From NCBI GenBank assembly GCA_050013075.1, contig JBEKFZ010000058.1, positions 1 to 27,471 of the forward strand: a stretch of DNA of 27,471 nucleotides. The letters run 5' to 3'. The position numbers and the translations under genes are program-made. The DNA is from JBEKIK01 sp050013075 (lineage in GTDB: Bacteria > Planctomycetota > Planctomycetia > Pirellulales > Thermoguttaceae). Positions 7,984 through 15,034 of the stretch are shown piece by piece. The notes beneath the pieces were generated by a model. The model made no database searches, was not told the origin of the DNA, and was given only the letters and a program-made list of their open reading frames with translations. The first letter of the stretch is position 1. Each line of letters starts with the position of its first letter.

Positions 7984-9232
7984 ATTTCTGTGCCTTGGCC
8001 ACTTCCACGGCGAAAACATAGGACGGCCCGAACATGTTGGAGCGGAAGACGATCCATTTCATGTCGGGTGTGAACGTCGCGTTGGGTTCAAGCAAGTAAT
8101 CGTGTTTGGCCATGTTTACGAGCCTTTCGAAACGGAACATGCCGGGTTTGATGAGGCCTTTTCGGTTGATGTTGGTTCCGGCGGCGTCGGGCAGGAGTTC
8201 GGGGTGGAACAGGTATATCCACTTGCCATTTTCGGCATGGGCCACCATGCCCTCAGAGCCGCCGTCACCGCAGAAAAGTTTTCCATCTACCGACACGTTG
8301 AAATGCACCGACCACTGGTCGCGCTCGAGATGATACCAGGTTCTTTCGCCCGAGGTAACGTTGTAGCCGGCAACCCAGAAATCCTCGCCGCGCGGCGTTT
8401 GCAGGTCATACCAGGCGGTCTGGCCGTCGGCGCTCCAGAATTCGTGCCCGGCGATTTCCATGTTCATGGTGCGTTTGTGGATATTCGTCAACCCGCTGCC
8501 ATCCGAGCGAATCAGCCAGATGCGATCCACTTTGTGCCACGGGCCTTCGTGGCAGAACATGAGCAAGTTCGGATCGGTGGGTGAAAACAGGAGATGGTTG
8601 AGCCAGTCGTTGCCGCGGTTGAATTTTTCTGTTTCGCCGGTCTTAAGGTTGTAGAAAAACAGTTCCATCGGCAGGTGTTTTTCGAACCGTTCCTCGATTC
8701 TCCGGGCCTTGTTTTTACGCGCCGAGTCGGAATTGGATTCGATCGCTTCTTGGCGATCCTGCTCCTCCCTGGCCTGGTTTTCGTCCATGATGACGCTCGT
8801 TCCGGCCAGCAACGTTTCATTGCAGTTCACCGCGCTGGCGCGGGTCCCGAAGGGAAGCTCGGCAATTTTACGCGTCGCCTTCGTTTCGAGATCGGCCGCA
8901 AAAACATTTGTCCGCTGGCTGTAATAAACCTGTCCGGTTTTGCGGCCGACCATGATGACCCGCAGGCGCTGGCCTTCCACGACCTTTTCAATTTTGCGCG
9001 TTGCCAGGTCGATCACGGAAATCCCCGTGGGCGAGGTAAAGACCATTTTTTTGCCGTCGGGCGTGTACGGGTTGACGTTGAAATAAAAACTTTCGCTGCC
9101 CGGCTCATCCGTGAGGCGAACGACGCGATGCCCGGTGTCTGGGTCAATCCACTGCTTGGGCGGAGCATCGGCCGCCAGTGCCTGCGATCCAATCCATGAC
9201 AAAATCAACAGCAGCCATGTCAACGAACGCAT
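7982..9232 (-). CDS. Exported oligogalacturonate lyase (polysaccharide lyase family 22)
   Basis: Cleaves pectin-derived oligogalacturonides by beta-elimination. The 416 aa begin with a signal peptide (MRSLTWLLLILSWIGSQALA), then the PL22 opening WIDPDTGHRVVRLTDEPGS and ESFYFNVNPYTPDGKKMVF, followed by repeated strand motifs of a beta-propeller. NMEIAGHEFW and RDQWSVHFNVS carry the conserved His and Gln residues that in this family help bind the catalytic metal; assigning individual residues is from memory. A strong GGAGG site stands 6 nt before the ATG. Well-studied homologues are cytoplasmic, so the clear signal peptide here is notable and suggests periplasmic action. The gene stands alone on its strand, converging on the membrane-protein gene. 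Confidence 0.85.
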   Translation of the reverse strand: MRSLTWLLLILSWIGSQALAADAPPKQWIDPDTGHRVVRLTDEPGSESFYFNVNPYTPDGKKMVFTSPTGISVIDLATRKIEKVVEGQRLRVIMVGRKTGQVYYSQRTNVFAADLETKATRKIAELPFGTRASAVNCNETLLAGTSVIMDENQAREEQDRQEAIESNSDSARKNKARRIEERFEKHLPMELFFYNLKTGETEKFNRGNDWLNHLLFSPTDPNLLMFCHEGPWHKVDRIWLIRSDGSGLTNIHKRTMNMEIAGHEFWSADGQTAWYDLQTPRGEDFWVAGYNVTSGERTWYHLERDQWSVHFNVSVDGKLFCGDGGSEGMVAHAENGKWIYLFHPELLPDAAGTNINRKGLIKPGMFRFERLVNMAKHDYLLEPNATFTPDMKWIVFRSNMFGPSYVFAVEVAKAQK

Positions 9233-9390
9233 AATGATCCTCCGGTTATGCCGGAAACAGGTAAAGTAGTGTCATAATTCGATGTGAGTTTGCCTGCTCC
9301 AGCATGACTGGTATCATAACATAAAGTGGACCCCATTATCTAGTCGGTTGGTCGGGAGGGGGGGGTTGGGATAGGCTCTTGAGATGTTTT

Positions 9391-10326
9391 CTAATGCGCG
9401 TCGAGTCCGTGCAGCATGAAAATCGTATGCTCCAGGGTTTTAAGAATCTCGCCGAGGTACTCTTCGACGGCTCGGACGCTGCCCGGCAACGTGTAAACCT
9501 GCGTATTTCCCGCCACCCCGGCAATGGACCGGCTCAGCAGGGCATTGGGTTCGGTCGAGCCGAATTTTATGCGGATGTTTTCCATGATCCCGGGAATTAG
9601 TTTATCGCACAATGCCGCCGCCGTTTCCGGGGTGATGTCGCGCGGTCCCACCCCGGTGCCGCCGGTAGTGACGATCACATCCACGCCGGCGGTCTTGGCC
9701 CGTTGGATCTCCTCGCGCAATCGTCCCGGATCGTCGGGCAGAATTTTGGCTTCGACGAGGCCGTGCCATTGTCTGCCCGCCAACCAGTTCTCCAGCAGCT
9801 CTCCAGCGCGCCGGCCGGAGCGATCCTCATACACTCCGGCGACCACCCGATCGCTGAGCGTGAGGATCAGAAAACTTAGCGCCCGCGCCAGGTGTTCGCC
9901 CAGAGCGCCGGCGGCCAGTTCGCCGCCGCGGACGACGCGGGTAAAAATTCCCTCGACCGGCATCACGCATTGACCGACCTGCTGAAAAATCGCGCATCCC
10001 CGGCCGTGGCACTGCTTGCCGATCTGAGCGACCTCCAATTCCACGCCGCCGAACCGGAATCGGTCGAGAACGGCCACTGCGCCAAAGTCGAGGCCTGCGA
10101 CCGTAAGGTTTTCGGCGAACTCGCCCGGCATGATTTTGCGCCCCATCCGTTGGGAAAATCGCTCGATGCCGTCTTGGCTCAACAAACTGACCTGGCGCTG
10201 CCATGGCCCGGCATGGGCGTCGCCCACGACGCCGCTTAAGTCGATGGTGATGCGTTCCACCGGCCTTTTGATCGTGCCCTTGCGCTCCGAGAGATTGACG
10301 GAGATCACTTCAAGATCACGCGACAT
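9391..10326 (-). CDS. MOSC domain-MogA fusion (molybdopterin adenylyltransferase type)
   Basis: Two molybdenum-cofactor domains in one chain of 311 aa. Residues about 1-145 form a MOSC domain (GVVGDAHAGPWQRQVSLLS, PGEFAENL) with a conserved Cys in VAQIGKQCHGRGCAIF, a fold linked to sulfur transfer or sulfur-carrier binding. Residues about 148-311 are a MogA/MoaB-type domain (LTLSDRVVAGVYEDRSG, TTGGTGVGPRDITPE, LPGSVRAVEEYL) that adenylates molybdopterin before molybdate insertion by MoeA. Its start overlaps the moaC stop by 11 bp, so translation is probably coupled in the order moaA-moaC-fusion. The MOSC half may deliver sulfur to the cofactor or to a client enzyme; that role is inferred. Confidence 0.87.
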   Translation of the reverse strand: MSRDLEVISVNLSERKGTIKRPVERITIDLSGVVGDAHAGPWQRQVSLLSQDGIERFSQRMGRKIMPGEFAENLTVAGLDFGAVAVLDRFRFGGVELEVAQIGKQCHGRGCAIFQQVGQCVMPVEGIFTRVVRGGELAAGALGEHLARALSFLILTLSDRVVAGVYEDRSGRRAGELLENWLAGRQWHGLVEAKILPDDPGRLREEIQRAKTAGVDVIVTTGGTGVGPRDITPETAAALCDKLIPGIMENIRIKFGSTEPNALLSRSIAGVAGNTQVYTLPGSVRAVEEYLGEILKTLEHTIFMLHGLDAH

Positions 10327-10771
10327 CGCTTTTTACTTTCTCCAGAAGTATAATATTTCCGATCCGCATTTGCTTGTCCGCCGCCTTGCACATATCATAA
10401 ACCGTCAACAGCGCGACGCTGACCGCGGTCAGCGCCTCCATTTCCACTCCCGTACGGCCGACGCAGGCGACCTCGCTTACGGCGGACACTCCTTCATCGG
10501 TCAAGGCGAGCGTCACATCGATCCGGTCGAGCACGAGCGGGTGGCACAGCGGGATCAGCTCGGCGGTTCTTTTGGCCGCTTGAATTCCCGCGATTTGAGC
10601 AACGACCAGCACGTCGCCTTTTTTGACCTGGTTTTTCCGGATTAAATCCTGCGTGGCCGCGGCCAGTTCGATAGTTCCGGCGGCCCGGGCTCGCCTGTAC
10701 TGAAGAGGTTTGTCCCCTACGTCGACCATGCGTGCACGGCCTTCGGCATCCAGATGGCTGAGATCGGACAT
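10316..10771 (-). CDS. moaC: Cyclic pyranopterin monophosphate synthase
   Basis: Converts the 3',8-cyclised GTP made by MoaA to cyclic pyranopterin monophosphate. The start at 10771 is chosen because GGAGG lies 5 nt upstream, within the last codons of moaA, and because it gives the family N-terminus MSDLSHLDAEGRARMVDVGD. The open frame runs further upstream but only inside moaA. The 151 aa carry KRTAELIPLCHPL and GRTGVEMEALTAVSVALLT, the two MoaC signature blocks, and the end DMCKAADKQMRI. The ATG begins one base after the moaA stop, and its 3' end overlaps the MOSC-MogA gene. Assignment is firm. Confidence 0.93.
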   Translation of the reverse strand: MSDLSHLDAEGRARMVDVGDKPLQYRRARAAGTIELAAATQDLIRKNQVKKGDVLVVAQIAGIQAAKRTAELIPLCHPLVLDRIDVTLALTDEGVSAVSEVACVGRTGVEMEALTAVSVALLTVYDMCKAADKQMRIGNIILLEKVKSDVA

Positions 10772-10772
10772 T

Positions 10773-11576
10773 TTATCCTCCGATTGTTTGCATGGCCCGG
10801 GTAGTGCAACGGGAGCCGGACCTGGGTTTTTCGGCAACTGCGCGACGCAGGGCCTCTGACGCTCCCAATTTGCGGACGGAATATCCGCCTTCGCCGAACA
10901 AGCAAGGAAGAATCCAGCCGTCACAAGTCAGGCGCAAACGATTGCATAAGCGGCAGTCGCCGCCCCCGCCGCGATGCACGATCCCAAACAGGCCTTGCGT
11001 CAGGTTCATGCGCGGGATCAAGCGCAGTTCCAGGTTTTCCCGCGCGGCGAATTTTCGCAGTGCTTCTACGTCTTCCGCAAGCGTCTTAGGCGTGATAACG
11101 CAGTTCAATTTGACGGGGGTTAATCCCGCTTCTTGCGCGGCGGCAATCCCGGCGAGAACTTTTTGCACGTCGCCGCCGCGGGTAAGGGCTGCGTAGCGCC
11201 GGGGATCGAGCGTATCCAAGCTGATGTTCACCCGCTGCAAACCGCCCTCTGCCAGCGGCCGGGCCTGTGAAGCCAAGAGTATGCCGTTGGTCGTTAGTGT
11301 AAAGTCGCTAACACCGGGGATCGGGGCAATCATCGCCACCAGCCGCTGCAAATTCCGCCGAACCAACGGCTCTCCACCCGTAAGCCGCACTTTGGAAATC
11401 CCCAGTGCAACGCCCGCCCGCACCACTTCGGCAATCTCTTCGTAACTAAGCATGGCCGAGTGCGGCAACAGGGAAATTCCTTTCTCCGGCATACAATACA
11501 CACAGCGCAGATTGCAACGGTCGGTTACCGAGACGCGCAGGTACTGGATCTTTCTTCCCCAGGAATCGACTAACAT
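10773..11576 (-). CDS. moaA: GTP 3',8-cyclase, unusually compact
   Basis: Radical SAM enzyme for the first step of molybdenum cofactor synthesis. The N-terminal cluster motif CNLRCVYC uses Cys21, Cys25 and Cys28; VRLTGGEP is the SAM-binding motif. The C-terminal cluster uses Cys208, Cys211 and Cys225 (CRLCNRLRL then LPC). The protein ends in the essential Gly-Gly (MQTIGG). At 267 aa it is about 50-70 residues shorter than most MoaA proteins. Most of the loss lies between LELRLIPRMN and the second cluster, with a further shortening before the tail. All residues I associate with GTP binding (the Arg before CNLRC, KVRL, VKLN, LRLI, NRLRL) remain, so activity is plausible. No good ribosome-binding site precedes the ATG at 11576. 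Confidence 0.9.
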   Translation of the reverse strand: MLVDSWGRKIQYLRVSVTDRCNLRCVYCMPEKGISLLPHSAMLSYEEIAEVVRAGVALGISKVRLTGGEPLVRRNLQRLVAMIAPIPGVSDFTLTTNGILLASQARPLAEGGLQRVNISLDTLDPRRYAALTRGGDVQKVLAGIAAAQEAGLTPVKLNCVITPKTLAEDVEALRKFAARENLELRLIPRMNLTQGLFGIVHRGGGGDCRLCNRLRLTCDGWILPCLFGEGGYSVRKLGASEALRRAVAEKPRSGSRCTTRAMQTIGG

Positions 11577-11862
11577 GTAAATATCTTTTTTAAGAGAGAT
11601 TACACATAAACTGGGTGTTCAATGTTTCGCAATGACTGCAAGCCGGCGCCGCTAATTATCTCCATTTGCTGCTGCCATTATATATACTGATACCATTATA
11701 TATATATTTGGCTCAATTGCGAATAACTCGGCCATTGAGTTACATAATGCTTAAGGTGATGTTTTTCAGGATGAGGCGATTATCGAAATTCGCTGCAAAA
11801 CTAGCTACCGCCGCGGGGGTTTGATATAATCCGCGGGAGATCTTTAATCCAGTGGCTTGAAC
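11577..11862. promoter_or_regulatory. Divergent control region between moaA and moeA with tandem CCATTATATATA repeats
   Basis: This 286-bp gap must hold the promoters of both halves of the molybdenum cluster. It contains two identical 12-mers, CCATTATATATA, at 11675-11686 and 11693-11704, an 18-bp period in an AT-rich stretch. On the minus strand TATAAT-like hexamers overlap the repeats and could serve moaA. On the plus strand TATAAT (11825-11830) with GGGAGA (11835-11840) lies before moeA, though no good -35 box is seen. I do not recognise the Moco riboswitch fold or a standard ModE site. Confidence 0.45.
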
Positions 11863-13065
11863 ATGATTTCTCCACAAGATGCCTTCCAAAGGGTTGTCAC
11901 AGCCTGCTCGCCTATTGCGCCCCGGGAGATGCCTTTGTGTGAGGCGGCGGGTTTGCTATTGGCTGAGAACATCGTGGCCGATTGGGATTTTCCGCCTTTT
12001 CCCCGAGCAATGATGGACGGTTTTGCTGTGCGCCTGGCCGACGCCGGCAAAAGCGTGCCGGTAGCCGGCGAACTCCCGGCCGGACTCGAGTGGACCAGGT
12101 CCTGGCCCGATGGAACGTGCATTGAAATCATGACCGGCGCCGCCTGCCCGCCGGGTGTCGAGGCCGTTGTGCCCAAGGAGCAAGTTAGTCGCGAAGGCGA
12201 TGAGATCGTCTTGCCATTGGAAATCGCCCCTGGAGAGCATATTGCCCCGCAAGGCAGCGAGTGCCGCTGCGGCAGAAGCGTGCTTTGCGCCGGCCAATTG
12301 CTCACCCCCCTGGCTATTGCCACGGCGGCGGCGACGGGGCGCAGGCAAGTGCGGGCGATTCCCCGGCCCAGACTGGGCATTTTGGTCACCGGGGAGGAGT
12401 TGGCAGGCGAAAACGAAATCCCGCAAGGTGCAAAAATCCACGATTCCAACGGGCCAATGCTTTCGGCCCTTGCCCGGGAAGCATGCCTGCCCACGCCCGA
12501 AGTTTTTCGCGTCCGCGATAATCAATCCGAGATATTCCACCTTTTGGAGAGCTTTGCCGACTATGATCTTATAGTGATTTCCGGCGGTGTTTCTGCCGGG
12601 AATTACGATTTGGCGCCGCGCGTGGTACAAGATTGGGGCGGCGAGGCGCTTTTTCATTACGTACAACAAAAGCCGGGCAAACCGCTGTTTTTCGCCCGGC
12701 GGGATAAACAACTGATTTTTGGTCTCCCGGGCAATCCCCTGGGCTGCCACTTTTGTTTCCAGCGCTATGTCGCCGCGGCGCTGGATGCGCTCGAGGGGAA
12801 AGATCCCCGCGCCCGGGAATTCATCGGCACGATAAACGGCGCAATCCGTGTCAAAGCTGAGCGCACGCACTTTGTTCCTGCTCAGTGCAAGGCAAGTGTC
12901 ACGGCCCCGGGCGCGTGGCAGGTCAGGCCTTTGCCTACTGTCAGCTCGGCCGACATTTTTTCATGCACCGCGGCGAATTGCTTTATCGAAGCGCCGCCCC
13001 GCGAGGAACCCTGGCCCGAAGGAAGCACAATGTCTTGTCATTGGTTTTTGAATCAGGGGAGATAA
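11863..13065 (+). CDS. moeA: Molybdopterin molybdenumtransferase
   Basis: Inserts molybdate into adenylated molybdopterin, partnering the MogA domain encoded divergently. The start at 11863 (MISPQDAF) is preferred over the TTG at 11857. The 401-aa product shows the MoeA layout: a first domain with PFPRAMMDGFAVR near residues 46-58, a beta-rich domain, then the MogA-like domain with LGILVTGEEL, GAKIHDSNGPML and VISGGVSAGNYDL. KPGKPLFFARRDKQLIFGLPGNPLG follows, with the C-terminal beta barrel after it. Length is normal. The molybdate transporter gene follows 93 nt later on the same strand. Confidence 0.92.
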   Translation: MISPQDAFQRVVTACSPIAPREMPLCEAAGLLLAENIVADWDFPPFPRAMMDGFAVRLADAGKSVPVAGELPAGLEWTRSWPDGTCIEIMTGAACPPGVEAVVPKEQVSREGDEIVLPLEIAPGEHIAPQGSECRCGRSVLCAGQLLTPLAIATAAATGRRQVRAIPRPRLGILVTGEELAGENEIPQGAKIHDSNGPMLSALAREACLPTPEVFRVRDNQSEIFHLLESFADYDLIVISGGVSAGNYDLAPRVVQDWGGEALFHYVQQKPGKPLFFARRDKQLIFGLPGNPLGCHFCFQRYVAAALDALEGKDPRAREFIGTINGAIRVKAERTHFVPAQCKASVTAPGAWQVRPLPTVSSADIFSCTAANCFIEAPPREEPWPEGSTMSCHWFLNQGR

Positions 13066-13107
13066 TGAAAATAATGTATTATCAAAAGTGAATTAATTGG
13101 GAAAAAA

Positions 13108-13130
13108 CTCCCGGAGCAAGCTCCTGGGCT
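13108..13130. repeat. REP-like palindrome upstream of the molybdate transporter
   Basis: CTCCCGGAGCAAGCTCCTGGG is an imperfect palindrome centred on GGAGC-AA-GCTCC (113-124 of the 13,0xx block, i.e. 13113-13124) with pairing flanks, in the short gap between moeA and the transporter gene. Its look is that of a small dispersed intergenic palindrome, but only one copy is in the window. It might also act as a leader hairpin. Confidence 0.35.
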
Positions 13131-13158
13131 AAACGATGAATGTGACATTAATTATTAT

Positions 13159-14343
13159 ATGACAACCAATATTGCACCAATTTTGTCGGAACAAGTCGAA
13201 ATCGCACGATCGCGCATTTCCGATCGGCTGCGGTTTGCTCTTATGGAAACCTCCGGCGCATTTGGCGACTTGGGAACCTTCATTCCACTGCTGTTCGGAA
13301 TGGTCTCGCTGTGCGGTCTGCAACTGGGGCCTGCACTTGTCGGGGCGGGTGTGGCAAATCTGACTACAGGCATGATCTTCAAAATTCCCCTTGCAGTGCA
13401 GCCTATGAAGGCCATCGCCGCAGTGGCCATCAGTGAATCTCTCACCGAAAGCCAGATCGTGGCAGCGGGCATCATCACTGGTGCGATATTCTTATTTTTG
13501 GCCTGGTCGGGAGCGATCCAGCACCTTGATCGCTACATTCCCAAGAGTGTCGTGCGCGGTCTGCAATTGGCCTTAGGGCTTAAACTCATCGCAGGTGGAG
13601 TGCACATGATGGGCGCCTCGTGGGCCGTGTTCGATCTCGTATTGATTGGTATGGCCGCCGGCTGTGTGATTTTAGGGTGGTGGATCAAGAACTTTCCTTC
13701 CGCGCTGGTGGCGTTTTGCTGCGGGTTGATTGTGCTTTGTTTTACCCATCAAGATCTTTTATGCACGATGCAATTGGGCATGGACTGGCATCTTCCCGAC
13801 CTGGTGCACTGGTACGCCTGGAAAACCGCTTTTACAGCGGCTGCCTTGCCGCAAATACCGTTGACCTTGCTCAACTCGGTATTTGCGGTGTGCATGCTCT
13901 CGGCCGATCTTTTTCCCCATCGACCTGCCGCTGCCCGTCGCGTGGGGCTCTCCGTGGGTCTGATGAATGTGTTGCTTTGTCCCTTCGGCGCAATGCCCAT
14001 GTGCCACGGGGCGGGCGGATTAGCCGCCCAATATCGGTTCGGCGCCCGGAGTGGTCTTTGCAACGTGATACTCGGATCCGCCTTGATTTGCCTGGGGCTC
14101 GTATTGGGTAACTCATTGTTAGGAGCCTTGCAGCATTATCCTCGCAGTATCTTGAGCGTGCTGGTAATCATTAGCGGCGGAGAACTGGTTCTCGTATGCC
14201 GTGATCGGCTTTCCCGACGTGCCTGGATCATACCCGGTTTCACGGCCGCCGTTTGTTTGATATTACCTTTATGGGCCGGTTTTCTCTTGGCCTGGGGGAT
14301 CGCTTTTGCGGCAAAAAGAAAGATAAATGGTAAGGGACTCTAA
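13159..14343 (+). CDS. MOT1-type molybdate/sulfate transporter
   Basis: Integral inner-membrane protein of 394 aa with about ten or eleven hydrophobic helices. ETSGAFGDLGTFIPL near residues 31-45 and KIPLAVQPMKAIAAVAISE near 75-93 are the signature blocks of the MOT1 family, distant relatives of SulP transporters first known as plant and algal high-affinity molybdate carriers. A later block, CPFGAMPMCHGAGGLAAQY, also fits. Position between moeA and a molybdoenzyme strongly supports molybdate rather than sulfate. It replaces the usual ModABC ABC transporter, which is absent here. No ribosome-binding site is seen; a 9-codon frame (13136-13162) ends with a TGA that overlaps this ATG. Confidence 0.88.
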   Translation: MTTNIAPILSEQVEIARSRISDRLRFALMETSGAFGDLGTFIPLLFGMVSLCGLQLGPALVGAGVANLTTGMIFKIPLAVQPMKAIAAVAISESLTESQIVAAGIITGAIFLFLAWSGAIQHLDRYIPKSVVRGLQLALGLKLIAGGVHMMGASWAVFDLVLIGMAAGCVILGWWIKNFPSALVAFCCGLIVLCFTHQDLLCTMQLGMDWHLPDLVHWYAWKTAFTAAALPQIPLTLLNSVFAVCMLSADLFPHRPAAARRVGLSVGLMNVLLCPFGAMPMCHGAGGLAAQYRFGARSGLCNVILGSALICLGLVLGNSLLGALQHYPRSILSVLVIISGGELVLVCRDRLSRRAWIIPGFTAAVCLILPLWAGFLLAWGIAFAAKRKINGKGL

Positions 14344-14429
14344 CAATACCCAGCCACCCTCACCCCCGGCCCCTCTCCCGCGACCAACCTTCGGTCGGTG
14401 CCCGGCGGAGGGGAGTATTGTTAGAGTCC
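14335..14429. repeat. 95-nt foldback repeat with perfect 15-bp ends, containing the transporter stop codon
   Basis: GGACTCTAACAATAC (14335-14349) is perfectly reverse-complementary to 14415-14429. Between the arms, CCCCTC pairs with GAGGGG, and a near-perfect ACCAACC/GGTCGGT hairpin with loop TTC lies at the tip, so the whole segment can fold on itself. The left arm includes the last codons and TAA of the transporter gene. The inner sequence resembles the widespread CCCTCTCCC-type intergenic palindromes. It may be an inserted REP/MITE-like element that now acts as a terminator or mRNA 3' end. Confidence 0.65.
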
Positions 14430-14561
14430 TTAAATAATCATGGCCCTGCTGAAAGTATTGGGAATCATGAGCGTGATAAATCTTTTATATCGGGATTGAT
14501 CCTGTATAATACCGGGAGAACAGCGACAAAAGTCGGAAAGAATGTAAAAGGAGGAACTCTC

Positions 14562-15029
14562 GTGGATAAGACATTCACTTTCACTGTCAACGGCGAATCG
14601 AAGACCGTGACCACCGATCCTGAAAGGCCCTTGCTCGAAGTGCTGCGAGAGGACCTGCAACTGACCGGCCCCAAATACGGCTGCGGCGAAGGGCTATGCG
14701 GCGCCTGCAGCGTGCTCTTAGACGGCAAATCCGCATTCTCCTGCATTACGGCCGTGGAAGATGCAGACAAGAAGGAGATCCTGACTATCGAGGGCTTGGC
14801 CAAAGATGGCAAGCTGCATCCCGTGCAAGAAGCCTTTCTCGCAGAGAATGCCTTCCAGTGCGGCTATTGCACTCCGGGTATGGTCATGGCGTCGGTTGAC
14901 TTGCTCAATGACAGACCCAATCCGACGGATGCCGAAATTCGTTCTGGCATGGAAAAACATTTGTGCCGCTGCTGCGGCTTTCCGAAAATCCAGAAAGCGA
15001 TCCAACGGGCCGCGCAAGCCGGGAGGTGA
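14562..15029 (+). CDS. 2Fe-2S subunit of a xanthine-dehydrogenase-family molybdoenzyme
   Basis: Carries electrons from the molybdenum site of its partner encoded next. The GTG at 14562 is chosen because AAAAGGAGG stands 7 nt before it and because it begins the family N-terminus; the open frame extends upstream only through the foldback repeat. The 155-aa protein has a plant-type ferredoxin cluster (Cys41, Cys46, Cys49, Cys61 in KYGCGEGLCGACSVLL) and a second helical-domain cluster (Cys100, Cys103, Cys135, Cys137). An extra Cys138 replaces the usual Thr in CRCTG. No signal peptide is present, so it would be exported, if at all, together with the Tat-type large subunit. Resembles IorA and aldehyde-oxidoreductase small subunits. 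Confidence 0.92.
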   Translation: MDKTFTFTVNGESKTVTTDPERPLLEVLREDLQLTGPKYGCGEGLCGACSVLLDGKSAFSCITAVEDADKKEILTIEGLAKDGKLHPVQEAFLAENAFQCGYCTPGMVMASVDLLNDRPNPTDAEIRSGMEKHLCRCCGFPKIQKAIQRAAQAGR

Positions 15030-15034
15030 AAACC

